Notes: generated by a model from the letters alone, not told the origin. Counted from the first letter of the stretch, positions 11,883 to 51,285 are shown. The stretch: 64,000 bases of DNA from Candidula unifasciata (GCA_905116865.2 CAJHNH020000493.1:200409-264408), one strand, 5' to 3'. A program made the numbers and translations.

Positions 11883-12180
11883 GAATCTTCTTCTTCTTCT
11901 TCTTCGCGTTCACCAGCTTTACACTCTGGCGGAAGGTTCTGGTTGCTCGTCCACTACTGAACTGCAGTCCTGCTCCAGAACCTGAGTGTTGCGTGTGCAT
12001 CAGTTTTACAGATCTCATTCTCTTGAATACAGACTGTCGGTTCCTTGCCTCTCCGGCAGATGCACTCCGACTTCAAAGGAAGCTCCCCAATTAGTCGACT
12101 CTTACGACATGCTTTTGGGGAGGCAGTGAGTCTATTCTTGTTTTCCCCACAATGGGGCCCCAGAACCCACACGGGGAACA
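11883..12180 (-). mobile_element. Family A retroposon, near full length with AAG tail
   Basis: This is the cleanest copy of family A together with 46262-46540. On the minus strand it starts CCGTGTGGGTTCTGGGGCCC and runs through a GGAGTGCATCTGCCGGAGAG block. It ends in a GCTGGTGAACGCGAAGAAG microsatellite tail (the CTT run at 11887-11906). An A-rich tail at a fixed 3' end is what a retroposed SINE would leave. Confidence 0.82.
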
Positions 12181-12498
12181 ATCTGGAATGAGTCATGAGA
12201 GAACCCTGGGTGAGCGCAGTGGCAGAGCACAATTTACTGGCTCCTAATTTATGCAACTCTCATTTAATGGCGGGAGTCGCTTTTGTTTTGCCCCAGCAAT
12301 CTTCTGATCAGCATTACGTGGCTTCTCTGCACCGATTAAAAGGGGTGTGGGTAGACCACCTGTGACATAGGAAACAAAGATGACCACACAATAGAGGGGC
12401 TGCAATTTCTGACGAAACTAACCGGGAAGGCTAATTCTGTCAACAAACGGCGGCATAAGACAGATGTGTGGGCTTGAAGTCAAATATGGCAGCTATTT

Positions 12499-12720
12499 TG
12501 ACTGACTGACTGACTGACTTTCTACCCCACCAGGACATCACACAAGCGATAAACACCCGATGACACAAAGTGCCACCATGCGGATGAGGATCGCCGTGGA
12601 GAGGTCCCAGAAACCGAGTTCAGACATCTGGGCATATTTATGGCCTGCCTATATTGCGGCCCCTGGCAAAAGCCAGAGTAGGGCTTTAAATGACAAAAAA
12701 TTTCGTCCTGAAACGGACGA
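12499..12720. mobile_element. Repeat family C, copy 1
   Basis: About 220 bp, starting at an ACTGACTGACTGACTTTCTA run and ending at a CGTCCT motif, is repeated at 58845-59045 with roughly 95% identity by eye. No coding potential or promoter boxes are clear. It is best described as a non-autonomous repeat of unknown class. Confidence 0.8.
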
Positions 12721-12773
12721 AAGTGGATATTATGTAAACGGCCACAATTTCTCCGATTAAAATGGAAAGGGAA

Positions 12774-12812
12774 GAAGAAGAAGAAGAAGAAGAAGAAGAA
12801 GAAGAAGAAGAC
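12774..12812. repeat. (GAA)n microsatellite
   Basis: About twelve GAA/GAAG triplets in a row lie downstream of repeat C. Confidence 0.95.
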
Positions 12813-12959
12813 GAGAATAAAAAGAGAGGAAGAAGAGAAGATCACACAATTAAATATTTAAAGGACTATTTTCAATCTAGGATCGTACACACCATTCTGT
12901 AGCTATAAATTTTTAGTCTAAAGATGGACGTGGATCGTATCAGGCATATTGTATTAAGA

Positions 12960-13500
12960 CTCACAATGTCTTGAGTTCAGGGACTGGCCAGCTTGTGCTG
13001 CAGAATCAGAAGTTCAACGGTTATAATAAAGTTGTCCGACCCAGAAAGGCAGTAGCTTCCCCTGCTAATCATGCCTTCTAGTGTCGCAGGGGCTGTCCCA
13101 TGTTGCGGGGGTGTCACGCTTTGGGACCGGCCAGCAACACGTACTATTTTACTCGTTGCTGTCGGTGATATCACGTGTTCTATATTCCACGATGTAAGCG
13201 CTTTTAAAGGTCCCAAAACATCTAAAACTGGCCTTTACCCCCCCCCCCCCCCCCGCATTTTCAAGCCCAAGACTACGTCCCAATACTGCAAGCAAGCTAG
13301 GTCGCACAACTGTATGTAGCGTATATTATAGGCTGCTTGCAGTCCTGGAACGTACGCTGCACTTTCTTGTGGGACGTTTGCCGCATACTCTGGTGTGTTG
13401 GGAAACGAGCAGGCACATAGACTGGCCGGTTCTGCATCACTTGGTGGTGAATTGATGTATGACGAGCTAGATGTTCTGAAGGCTCCTTGGTACATATTTT
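12960..13500 (+). pseudogene. Scrambled LINE RNase H and tail fragments
   Basis: At about 13345-13490 the + strand encodes AYSGVLGNEQAHRLAGSASL, an RNase H final block with GNE intact and the catalytic Asp changed to His. At 12975-13020 there is a stretch (CAGGGACTGGCCAGCTTGTG) that also follows the LINE tail at 53905-53950. The two parts are in the wrong order relative to a LINE, so the locus is rearranged. A 16-base C run lies at about 13238-13254. Confidence 0.6.
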
Positions 13501-13784
13501 ACATTAAATCGATCTGTGCGCCCGAAGCAAATGTTTAGTATTAACCAATCACTAGATCAGGAGCAATATGCCAGTGAAAGTTGGCTGCATTGGGTCTCCA
13601 ACACTCTTTCGCCCTGGGTATATAATTTTTCCTGCAACTGTTGGACACTATCTTTAGGTGTTACCCTCCACTTATATCGTTGACTGCCTCTTACTTTCAA
13701 CACCCCCCCCCAGCCCCCCCCCCTCCAATCCTCTCCATTCGGTTTCATAAAAGTGTTGTTTTTTAATATTAAACTTTCCCCATG

Positions 13785-14045
13785 TGGGTTCAGGGAGTCG
13801 CCGTCGCGTAACGACTAGACACTTGTGTGCGGATCGAAAGGTCGTAGGTTCCCTCAAAAATAACCTTGACTCCCGGGTCGACCCAGCCTTGAGTGGGTAC
13901 CGGCTGCAGTCCCGGGGGGTAAAGGCGGCCGGCGTGATACTGACCACATCATCTATCTTGTGCCGATTGGTCTAGAAAAATATAGGTCTATTCCTATATG
14001 TCCTATACGCCTAAAAGCGTGGAAAAGGGACCTTTACATGTGGGT
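13785..14045 (+). mobile_element. SINE D (tRNA-derived)
   Basis: The head GGGAGTCGCCGTCGCGTAAC...CTAGAC resembles an A box, and GGTCGTAGGTTCCC a B box. The body contains GGGTCGACCCAGCCTTGAGT, GGCCGGCGTGATACTGACCA and the terminal CGCCTAAAAGCGTGGAAAAG. Related copies lie at 32080-32360 (-), 40975-41130 (-), 42480-42655 (+), 52905-53145 (-), 55495-55742 (-) and 60290-60425 (+). Confidence 0.78.
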
Positions 14046-14059
14046 TCCAGGGCCTTGTT

Positions 14060-14405
14060 CCGGGGAAAACAAGAATAAACGCACTGCCTGCACAAAAGCA
14101 TGTCGTAAGAGTCGACTAGTTAATATAATTTGGTAATATAAGTATGAGCATAGGAGACTTCTGGTCACTGATTAAAAAAATTATATTAGAGGAATGGTCC
14201 TTGAATTAGGACCACAGCCCAAAGGGTAGACAAGAATAAATGCACTGCCTGCACAAAAGCATGTCGTAAGAGTCCACTAGTTAATATAATTTGTTAATAT
14301 AAGTATGAGCATAGGAGACTTCAGGTCACTGATAAAAATAAAAAAAAATTATATTAGAGGAATGGTTCTTGAATTAGGACTACAGCCCAAAGGGTAGACA
14401 ATCAT
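14060..14405. repeat. Direct tandem duplication of about 165 bp
   Basis: Two adjacent copies begin ACAAGAATAAACGCACTGCC / ACAAGAATAAATGCACTGCC and end GCCCAAAGGGTAGACAA. Differences are a few substitutions and an A-run length change. The first part derives from a family A copy in minus orientation. Confidence 0.9.
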
Positions 14406-14434
14406 ATAAGTTGTTAATTTCTTCTTATTCTTCT

Positions 14435-14545
14435 TGGTTCACCGACTTTTCTGCCTACCCCCGGGCGTGAACCCAGACCACAAGGAGTTCGTCACCCGGT
14501 CGCCGCGCAGTCAGGTTTAACCAACTGAACTAACGAGCCGGATAT
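14435..14545 (-). mobile_element. tRNA-like SINE head
   Basis: The minus strand reads GGCTCGTTAGTTCAGTTGGT, then later CTGGGTTCACGCCCGGGGG, giving A-box and B-box matches at tRNA-like spacing. The middle is too long and unpaired for a functional tRNA, so I read it as a SINE fragment. Confidence 0.55.
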
Positions 14546-14572
14546 AGATTTAAATAGGCAGCTCATTTTCGG

Positions 14573-16161
14573 CTTTTGGCCAGTGTTGCCACTTTGGATC
14601 TTTTATATCCAAATTTAGATAATTTTTATTTGAATTTAGATACTGTTTTTGACGTTTAGATCGTAAATATTTTTCTAGATTCTTTTCATATGGAGTTAGA
14701 TATTTTATAGATTTTTTTTTCTTTCATTGTCAATTTAATAATTACTGTGTAAAATATTTACTACAATATTTTTGTTTGGGTCTGTCATGTACATTGTGAC
14801 AACTGACATTACTTGAACTTTGAATTCTCACTGGGGTTAACGCAGAAATATCTGACAGCCCTGGTACTGATTAATAAAAACGCGCGTAAATCATACTAAC
14901 TTTGTTTCAACCGTATCCTCATTGTGCTGACTTTGCGTTTCTTTTCATGTGATTAAAAAAAAATAATTGCTCACCTTCTTATGTGGCTTTCACTTTGAAA
15001 AAACCTTTTAACATGCCAATAGTAAAGTATGAGCAAAACATTTGGAAAGAGTGGTTGCATGATGACAAAATTAAAAATTGGGGATATGACCAAAGCTTGT
15101 TGTAAGTACTGCAAGTGTGAAATTAAAGCGAAAATACAAAACTTAAAGAGTCATGCAGAGACTAAAAAAACATAAAACTGCAGTTTCATTTAAAGATATT
15201 ACACCGCTGACATCTGTTTTCAGAACTATACTGATAAATGAATCATCAAAAGTGGAAGTATCAGTCGCAATGTTTTTTAAATTTGTCACTGCGCAATTTC
15301 AAACTGTGACCATTTGATCGATTTGTAAAAAATCTTGGACTAGTTCAATTTGAAAAGTGTGATGTAGAAAGTATAGTTTAGGAACTGAAGGACCTTTTAA
15401 TCAGCAAACAGTTAGGCTTGAAGAATTTGGCTGATAATGCCTCAGTGATGGTTGGTATAAACAATAGCGTTTATGCCAAGTTGAAGGGAGCTAACCCATC
15501 GTTAATACTTATTTTTTTTTTTTTAACGTATCCAGAAGCTATGAGTTGTAAACCCTTTGGCTCGGTACTATGGATATCGCAGCTGAAACACTTTACTGGT
15601 TTTCCAAATCATTAGTCAGACAACAGCAATACAATACACTATATACAGCCTTTAATGATGGTTCCACACCACCGAAAATTCTGTCAGATTGCAAAACTAG
15701 ATGGTTATCAATTTAACCAGCTGTTGAAACAATTATGAAGCAATGGCTGAAGTTGAAGACACACTTTCAAATAACAAGACAAAGTGAAAAGTGCTACACA
15801 GCTGAAATACTATATGGAATGTACAGTTATGAAAAAAATTTGTCATTCATTCTCTTTTTATAACCTATTCTAATGTAAAGAAATTTGAACAGCTAAAGCA
15901 TACCAGGGTCATTTTGGATCTGAAGCTTCAACTTCATTATCCAAGCTAAGTTTATCCTGTGGATCTTGTGAGGCAGACATCAGTGAAGGTGAGGACATGA
16001 TTATATAGTTTAAGTCAAAACAAAAGCTATGTAATTTTTGACTTATTCAATTTGAATGTTTTTTCTAGATCTTTTTCACGCAGATTTAGATCTTTTTAGA
16101 TATTTTTTGACACCGTTTTGGATATTTTTAGTCAAAGAAAAGTGGCAAAACTGCTTTTGGC
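14573..16161 (+). mobile_element. hAT-superfamily DNA transposon with intact 8-bp target duplication
   Basis: The ends are CAGTGTTGCCACTTT at 14581 and, inverted, AAGTGGCAAAACTG ending at 16153. The 8-bp direct repeat CTTTTGGC flanks them exactly (14573-14580 and 16154-16161), as expected for hAT. Both subterminal regions are packed with TTAGAT motifs. The interior encodes transposase relics on the + strand: a Cys/His BED-like finger near 15095-15175, LADNASVMVGINNSVYAKLK near 15427-15486, and a CKTRWLS block near 15690. Stops and frameshifts make it inactive. It ends 119 bp upstream of the U2AF2 start codon. Confidence 0.9.
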
Positions 16162-16272
16162 ATACAACTGGACAATTGTCTGGCAACGCGGCTTGTATGC
16201 GCCATTTTGTAGTCGCGTTTTATCTGGCGACATCTTGTCAGTTTTTTCCGTCTTATTGATTCTTTTTCCACC
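16162..16272 (+). promoter_or_regulatory. Probable U2AF2 core promoter and 5' UTR
   Basis: This short interval between the hAT element and the ATG has several CpGs, unlike its surroundings. It contains GCGCCATTTTG (16199-16209), the inverse of a YY1-type site (CAAAATGGCGC). It also has pyrimidine-rich TCT-type initiator candidates (TTTTTTCCGTC at 16231 and TTCTTTTTCC at 16260). No TATA box is evident. YY1 sites and pyrimidine initiators are common in housekeeping RNA-processing genes. The exact start site cannot be seen from sequence. Confidence 0.5.
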
Positions 16273-44621
<28,349 letters not shown>

Positions 44622-45836
44622 GTTCGGAAAGGACACTCAAATGTTTACCATGCTGTTCCATGTTGTTTCTCTCACGTCATTTGTAACATAATAATTCACC
44701 TAACACCCCCGCTGGCAGTGAGCAGAGCCAGATTTCTTCATGATGAGGGTTGCTTCATCGGCATCAGAGTTCTTTTCATGTAGTTTTTACATCTAACATT
44801 TGGGGAAGGTAGCATTGGGTGTTCATATCTCTCCCTGTTATTTTTACTTTATCTTTCAACAGCTCTGTTGTCAGGGAGAGATAAGGTTCTGTTTCCTGCT
44901 CTTCTGGTCGCCTTGACCATAGCTGCACCATAGTGTTGAGAGTTTCTCTGATGTTATCTCTCTCTGTCTCTGGGTCTACCCTGTGCTGTACCTCCTCTTT
45001 TGGTGTGTCCCTTCACAAGGCATTCCTGATGTGCAGACCATTTTATTTGCCTTCTTTGTGTGTAAGCTGGTATCAGTTTTGTTCTTTTGTTTCTTATGAC
45101 TTCATTCTTGATTGATCTCTGGTCCCTTCTCAGAAATCTCATTTCCATGGTTACTCTCCCCTTCCCTGCTTTTTCTTTCTTTTTACTTTGCTCATCATCA
45201 TCATCATTATGTGCACGATGACAATTGAAAGGATGCCTGAACAAATGGACCATTAAGGTTGACAGTTTCACCTCATTTCTTCAAGTTTTTTTTTTTAATA
45301 ATGTGAGGTATTTATTATTAGTGTTGGCATCTTGAGTTAGGCTTCTTTGATTATGTGTGAATTTTATTGTGGCTGGCTTCCACTGAGCAAATTCTCATTT
45401 AGTGGTGTTCAATAACTATTTCATGCCAGAGGCCAGTGACAAAAGCTATAAATCAAGTGAGATGCAGTCCCTGGTTCTCAGAATGTTAATGTATTTATTG
45501 CTGCAAAAACAAGGATAGGTCTGTATTTCTGTTAGCTAAGACTCCTACAATGATATTGTGGCAAGTGTAAAACTACGCAGCAAGGAAAACTGACTGGTAA
45601 AACAGCATCTTACCCCAGAGACTGAAATATTTTGGCCATGTCGAATATGAAAGTGGATTGGAAAGAACAGTAGCAATAGGAAATAGTACCGGGCAAGAGT
45701 GACGGGAGCTAGCTAGCACAAGTTATAAAAGACACCTTTGGCGGGAGAGCTGGTGAGGGACCAAGATTTGTTTAGGGCAGTCTGTAGTGGGAGCCAGGTT
45801 ATAAAAAGACCTTTTGAGAGGATGATACACAATAAA
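44622..45836 (+). other. U2AF2 3' UTR, end uncertain
   Basis: The 3' UTR begins after the stop. The first AATAAA I find downstream is at 45831-45836, but it lies within LINE debris, so the true end could be earlier and use a variant signal. An old LINE fragment (44868-45271, -) overlaps this interval. Confidence 0.35.
44868..45271 (-). mobile_element. LINE tail fragment (EMRFLRR family)
   Basis: A 105-codon minus-strand frame contains EMRFLRRDQRSIKNEVIRNK, RRQIKWSAHQECL and a basic GRPRDRER end. It is the partner copy of 6048-6368. It retains one open frame, but the reverse transcriptase is missing. Confidence 0.78.
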
Positions 45837-45840
45837 TCGG
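45615..45840 (+). mobile_element. LINE tail fragment
   Basis: Broken + strand reading gives LKYFGHVEYESGLERT, followed by GGCGGGAGAGCTGGTGAGGG. It is the same family as 28860-29160. Confidence 0.65.
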
Positions 45841-46261
45841 TGTTTTTGATGTACCGTTTCTGACACCGCTTTGCAGGCATAGTAAGCTTTTACCTAAGGG
45901 AGTAGGTATTTTCGACTAAAAGTTTTGTAGTGAAATTGTTGAGACTTGCAGGAGGGGATGTTAGTTCTCAATGAAAATTTGTATTTTTGTTAATTAACAT
46001 TACAGGTTAGGACTGCATAGATAGCTAGGCTGCAGTAAAATGGTTGAGACTTACAGTTACTTGTTTTTGGCAATAAGATTTATGTCTAACATTCAAAAAA
46101 AGAAAGTCCTCATTTTGTATTGTTAATTGAAATCAAGACCTCACCACTAAGTGTTCAAATATTTAGCAGTGTGTACAGCCACTTCCACGTAAAGACAGCC
46201 ATTTTCCCCCTTTGAAGTGCCATTTCTAACATTTTTGTTCAAACCAGCGACAAATCCTGCC

Positions 46262-46540
46262 TACTCCTTCTTCTTCACGTTTACCAGCTGTACACTCTGG
46301 CGGAAAGTTCTGGTTGATCGTCCACTACTGAACTGCAGTCCTGAGTGTTGCGTGTGCATCAGTTTTACAGATCTCATTCTCTTGAATACAGACTGTTGGT
46401 TCCTTGCCTCTCCGGCAGATGCACTCCGACTTCAAAGGAAGCTCCCCAATTAGTCGACTCTTACGACATGCTTTTGGGGAGGCAGTGGGTCAATTCTTGT
46501 TTTCCCCCACAATGGGGCCCCGGAACCCACACGGGGGATC
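46262..46540 (-). mobile_element. Family A retroposon, near full length
   Basis: Nearly identical to 11883-12180 except for a deletion of about 12 bp near 46342. The + strand runs from TTCTTCTTCACGTTTACCAG to GGGGCCCCGGAACCCACACG. The high identity suggests recent activity of this subfamily. Confidence 0.85.
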
Positions 46541-46799
46541 CTGCCTACTAATGGGAAAGGTCTTATGTTTTAATTGGGATTCTACAGTGAATTGAAGAGT
46601 GGATTTTACCATTTAGTCGTCATGAAATCAGTTTTGTCTTTCTGAAGCACCATTTCTAACATTCTGTTTGAACCTGTAGTAAATCCTACATAAAGGGATA
46701 AGTGTATATTTTAAACTGGGATTCTACAATGAAATTAAAGATGCTCTAGAGGTGGATTTTACTATTTAGTCATGAAATCCGATGTTTGTTTCTGAAGCA

Positions 46800-46950
46800 C
46801 CATTTCTAACCCTGTGCTTCATCCGGTAGGAAATTCTATATTGTGGGGGTTAATTGTATTTTAATGTACCCTTGAAATTTCAAAGATCTTTTTCTACAGT
46901 AAGCTTTCATCCGGTAGGAAATTCTATATTGTGGGGTTAAGTCTAACAGT
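46800..46950. repeat. Short dispersed duplication
   Basis: The segment CATCCGGTAGGAAATTCTAT plus ATTGTGGGG occurs twice, at about 46829 and 46909. Confidence 0.85.
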
Positions 46951-47114
46951 AAAAATATTTTTTACTGTAGTGTTGTTAAATGTACCCTTGAAGATTTCAA
47001 TAGATCTTTTTCATTTTATTTTATTGGTTTGCTTTTAATTTGTTTGTGTGAAAGACATTGATGTTGATAGTCTGAGATTAACAACATAACCACACGCAGT
47101 AGACCTGGCAACTT

Positions 47115-47409
47115 AAGTTTGGAGAAGCCCAAGGGCCTTTGACAGACCAAAAAACACATTGAGAAACCTAAGAGTCTTTGACAGACCAAAAAATACAGGG
47201 AGAAACCCAAGAGACTTTGACAGACCAAAAAACACGTTGAGAAACCTAAGAGACTTTGACAGACCAAAAAATACAGGGAGAAACCTAAGAGACTTTGACA
47301 GACCAAAAAACACGTTGAGAAACCTAAGAGACTTTGATAGACCAAAAAATACATGGAGAAACCTAAGAGACTTTGACAGACCAAAAAAACACATTGAGAA
47401 ACCTAAGAC
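47115..47409. repeat. 39-bp tandem repeat, 7 copies
   Basis: Units contain GAGAAACCTAAGAGACTTTG and ACAGACCAAAAAACACGTT or ...ATACAGG, with the two variants alternating so a 78-bp dimer is visible. Open frames on both strands are by-products. One further partial unit (CTAAGAGACTTTGACAGATC) lies at 50663-50685, on the other side of the inserted element. Confidence 0.93.
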
Positions 47410-50400
47410 AGGGTTCGTAGTGGACCGGGAAATTACCGGGATTTTTTTCGTTGACCTTGAACCGGGATTTTTAGCTTATAAAAGACATTCCGACCTTAAA
47501 AACCCGTGAATTTTGACCCAACAAAGAAATCGTCAGAAATCCTGTGTTTTTCAGCACAGGCAATTTTGAGGGAGCCATTTGGCTTTTTTGGCCATTTGGC
47601 TAGTTTTTGGCTACTTTCGTTGTATGGTCGTTTCAGGTGTGAGGGCAGCTGATTATTGGCTATTTTCAGCCGAAATGGCTTGTTAAAGGCCAGGGGAGGG
47701 CGGGCTTTGTTGCTGATCATGAAAACATGCAGACAGCAGCGGTGTGGCATGGGGCGGGAAGTAGCAGATTCCGTCTCGCGCGCGTGTGTGTGTGCCTTTG
47801 TTTCTAGCGAGTCCGGCAGAATGAACAGTTTAAATCGTTTATGGCCGTGGTTTCTAGAAAGGATTACATTGGGAGATGGTGGGGCTCGGTGCAGTTGTAT
47901 TTATAAATAGAGTCGCCGTGGTGGGGGCTAAGCACGGCCTTCTCTATTAATTAGAGATGGCATTGGGGCTAAGCAAAGTGACTGCAGCTGGATTTCCCAG
48001 TTCTATTTTTGGCCTGGATTTATCTTTACAGTGTGTTTGGCGATCAGTATTGTAATTCCCCGAGATTCCCTTTCTGTGTATCACCCCTAAAAATCTCTCT
48101 CTTCCTCTCCTCTTTCACTCTTCTACCTATTGCTCCTTCCTTCACCCCGTTCTCCTGCATTGTCTCTAACCCTCCCATTCTGATCTTCATCTTCTTCTCT
48201 TTCTCTCTATCTTTCCATTGACTCTCCATTTCCTTGTCCCCACTCCTTTTTTCCTATTTTATTTCTTGTTTAAATGTTTAGTAAATGTGCGGCCTCCATA
48301 ACTCTTCCTAGCAACTTAAGTACACAGGAAGTTGTATTGGGGGGGGGGGGGGCATTCTGTGTGAACATGGTGGATATTTCTTTTGATGTGTTTTTGTTTT
48401 CCCCTAGCGGCCTTAATCTCTGTCCATCTCCCTTCCCGCAAATCACATTTTTGTCCTACCTGTTCCTCTCTCTTGACTGTCTGTGTCACTGCTTTCCTCT
48501 CTTCCTTTGTATTTGCCGCTCTCCCTCACTCCCTCCCTCTCTTTCTTCTTTCTCCATACCTTCAGTTGGTGTATAAGGTTATGTGTTGCATGAGGCAGAA
48601 ACATCTCATGTCCATCATTCCCCCCCTCCCACACATTAAATATATGTGTACTTTTAAAAACACATTTGCCGTCACCTTCCCCCCCCCCCTTTTCCTCCTC
48701 CCACATTGATGACAAACCTAGGGGAGGGAGTGCACCCCTTCCTGCTACCTTCTTCCCTCTATATCTCATCTTATTTCTTACTCCCTTCTTTCTCTCCCTG
48801 TCTCATTCCCACTTTATTTTCTTAAACTTTATTCTCTCACCTCCTCTGTCTCACCCTTACCACCTCAGCCTTCTACACACTTTCCAACCACCTCCTCTCT
48901 CCCCTCCTTTCTGTAATTGGAAAAACCAGAAATAAAATGAAGTCCACTGCTGCCCTGACCTATTTATGTGTCTGACCTATTTATGTGTGGGGTTTTGGGT
49001 AAACTTCTCTATTTTCCACCAGTGGTGGGTTGGGATCCCCTGGACTTTTTTTTTTCTTCATAAAATGACCTTGGCTCTCAGGTCACCAGCCTTAAGTGTA
49101 AGAAATTGAATTATTGTTGTCACACACAGATAGGACAAGCAAGGGGCAGTAGGGGTTAGCACTGTTGTTTTTGGACCACGGCCACATTCACATTGGGAGG
49201 AGGGTAGGAACCGGAAAAGTGGCCTCACTTAAAGATTTCTAATTCTATTTTGGGGCACTCATTGTTCTTTACACCCCCCACCCCACAACCGTGTCTTACC
49301 TTTCTTCTCTCACCCCCTTCTCTTTCCTTTGATCTTCTACTATTCTCATTTCTCTCTCCATTCTTTCCTCTCTTCCTTCCTTGCCTTTCTCCTGTCCCAT
49401 CTCTTCTTTGTCTCCTCTCCATCCTGTCTTTTCATTTTCTCTAGATTTCCTTACCCGCTCCCCTCTCTCATTCTCTTCCTTCCCCCCCCCCCATTTTTTT
49501 TTTACATGTTCATCTACATATTTTTTTGCCCCATAACTATCTTTTCCTAGTGGTTGTGTCCACTACACTTGAAATTGTGGGGGGGGGGGGGGGGGTGGGG
49601 GTGGGGGGGGGGGGGGGGGTAAAAAAAGTGGGTGGCTGTTTTTTTTCTTTGAGGTATCTTGTCTCCCTTCCTTCCCCCCTCTCTAATCTGTGTTTGTCAC
49701 TGCCTTCCTTACCCACCTTTCTCTCTCTCTCTTGCTTTATGTCTGTTTGCCTCCCTTCATCACTTCCTCTTTGTAATACCTCCCTCCCATTCTCCTGCTC
49801 TGCCTTTTTTCTCTTTCTTTGGTTCTCTCCCTCTGTCTGCTTGCCTCTCTGTGCTGTCCCTTTGTCTCTCTCTCCTTTATGTCTACATCTCTCTCTGCTT
49901 GCATCTGCTTCTCACCCTGTCCGTTCTCTCTCCCTCTGTCTCCCTTCTTTCAACTCTTTGTCATATTTCCTCCTTCCATATCTCTGTTTCGTTCCCTTTT
50001 CCTTCTCTTTTCATCTGCCCATCTCTGTATCTGCATTCCCTCTTTCTGTATTTGTCTCCCTCTCTCTGTCTTTCACTGTCCCTTCCCCACTTTTCCCTCA
50101 TCATGTTTCCATCCCTCCCTCTCATTTTTTCCTCCTTCCCCAGACTTCTTTTCCTTCTTTTCTCTACTTCATCTGTCCATCTTTACACTGTCTCTCCCAG
50201 CCTACCTCAGCATGTGTCTTCCTCTCTCTTCATGACTCTCTCTCTCTCCCCTAACCCTCTCAGGTACCAGGTCCAGAACAGACAGGACTTCAGTTTGCTG
50301 CCCTCTACCACCAAGCCCTAAAAAAAATTTCAAACACTATATCAAGCTCAGGGGCCGACCAACACGAAGATGGACACCGGATATAAGGTGACTCCTTGAG

Positions 50401-50668
50401 TATAAAAAAAGTACATGAGGCGGGAGAGCTGGTGAGAGAACCGAGTTTTTTTTTTTCGTCAGGACAAAGGAAATGCTACATGATGATGATATCTGTGCTG
50501 TATACCAACACATGTGGCACAAATGAAGTACCACATGGGCAAAAATCTTGTATTAGTATTACACCGAGACAACCCTTGAAAAAAACTAAGAAGAGACAAC
50601 CTTGAAAAAAAAGAGACCTTGAAAAGCCTTGAAATTGATTGGTAAATTTGGCTATGAACCCTGCTAAG
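47404..50668. mobile_element. Candidate DNA transposon of 3.25 kb with TIRs and 6-bp target duplication
   Basis: The termini CAGGGTTCGTAG (47410) and the inverse of CTATGAACCCTG (ending 50662) match at 11 of 12 positions. CTAAGA flanks both (47404-47409 and 50663-50668). The surrounding tandem repeat resumes immediately after the right end, which confirms an insertion. Subterminal regions share TTCAAGG-type motifs in inverse orientation. No transposase was recognised; the interior is mostly pyrimidine-rich low-complexity DNA plus LINE debris at 50340-50450. CAG ends are hAT-like, but a 6-bp duplication is not typical, so I leave the class open. Confidence 0.68.
48080..50260. repeat. 2-kb pyrimidine-rich tract
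   Basis: The + strand is composed mainly of CTCCCT, TTCTCT and CTGTCT words, with poly-G interruptions at 48341-48352 and 49579-49619 and poly-C at 48680-48690. The low frequency of stop triplets produces long false frames (up to 242 codons). It has mirror-like polypurine/polypyrimidine character suited to triplex formation. Confidence 0.92.
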
Positions 50669-51104
50669 AGACTTTGACAGATCAACGAACGTTGTGGCTA
50701 GAGAGCCTTCATCAGCACATTGCACGAATATACAACACTACAGACACGAACAAAAATGCATAAATATCACTTACCTGAAGGGTCTTCTGAGAGGAATCAC
50801 ATGTCTGACCAGTTGAATCTCTGACACGTGTTTGACCATGGGAATAAATACCCCTGCCAGAAAAATTTCTGTTAATTGTAAGGGCTGTAACTCAGAAATA
50901 TTGGATGTTGTGTCCTTGGGATGAAATGGAACCTGTTAGATGATAGATCCCAGTTGATGGCTCATGGTGGGTTTTGATCTCACAACCAGATATTGCTGAA
51001 GAATACGACAGTCTGATATTGTGTGAAGAAAAATAGCTGATTTGTTGCCCAGTGTGCAGTTGTAACATAAAGCTGGGACGAAATGGTAGCTGGGGTTATT
51101 TTAA

Positions 51105-51285
51105 CTATTTTGAGCTAATGTCATTTTTACCCTTTCAAATCTAATGTAATTTTAACACTTTCAAAAGAAATGCCATTTTAACTTCTTAAAAACAAATGTC
51201 ATTTGAACACTCTATAAGCTAATGTCATTTTAACCCTTTCCAATGTAATGCCATTTTAACTCTTCAGAAGCTAATGTCATTTTAA
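51105..51285. repeat. Degenerate 32-bp repeat, about 6 copies
   Basis: Units share GCTAATGTCATTTTAACCCTTTC with substitutions. Confidence 0.88.

Noticed and set aside
15095..15175. Host zinc-finger gene
   Set aside because: The Cys/His finger lies within the hAT inverted repeats beside other hAT transposase blocks, and the frame is broken.
47016..47509. Repeat-containing open frames on both strands
   Set aside because: They come from the 39-bp unit, again divisible by three, without start context or homology that I recognise.
49526..50321. Long open frames of 138-242 codons rich in Ser, Leu, Pro and Phe
   Set aside because: They lie in CT-rich low-complexity DNA where stops are rare in all three frames of that strand, and none has a domain or splice context.
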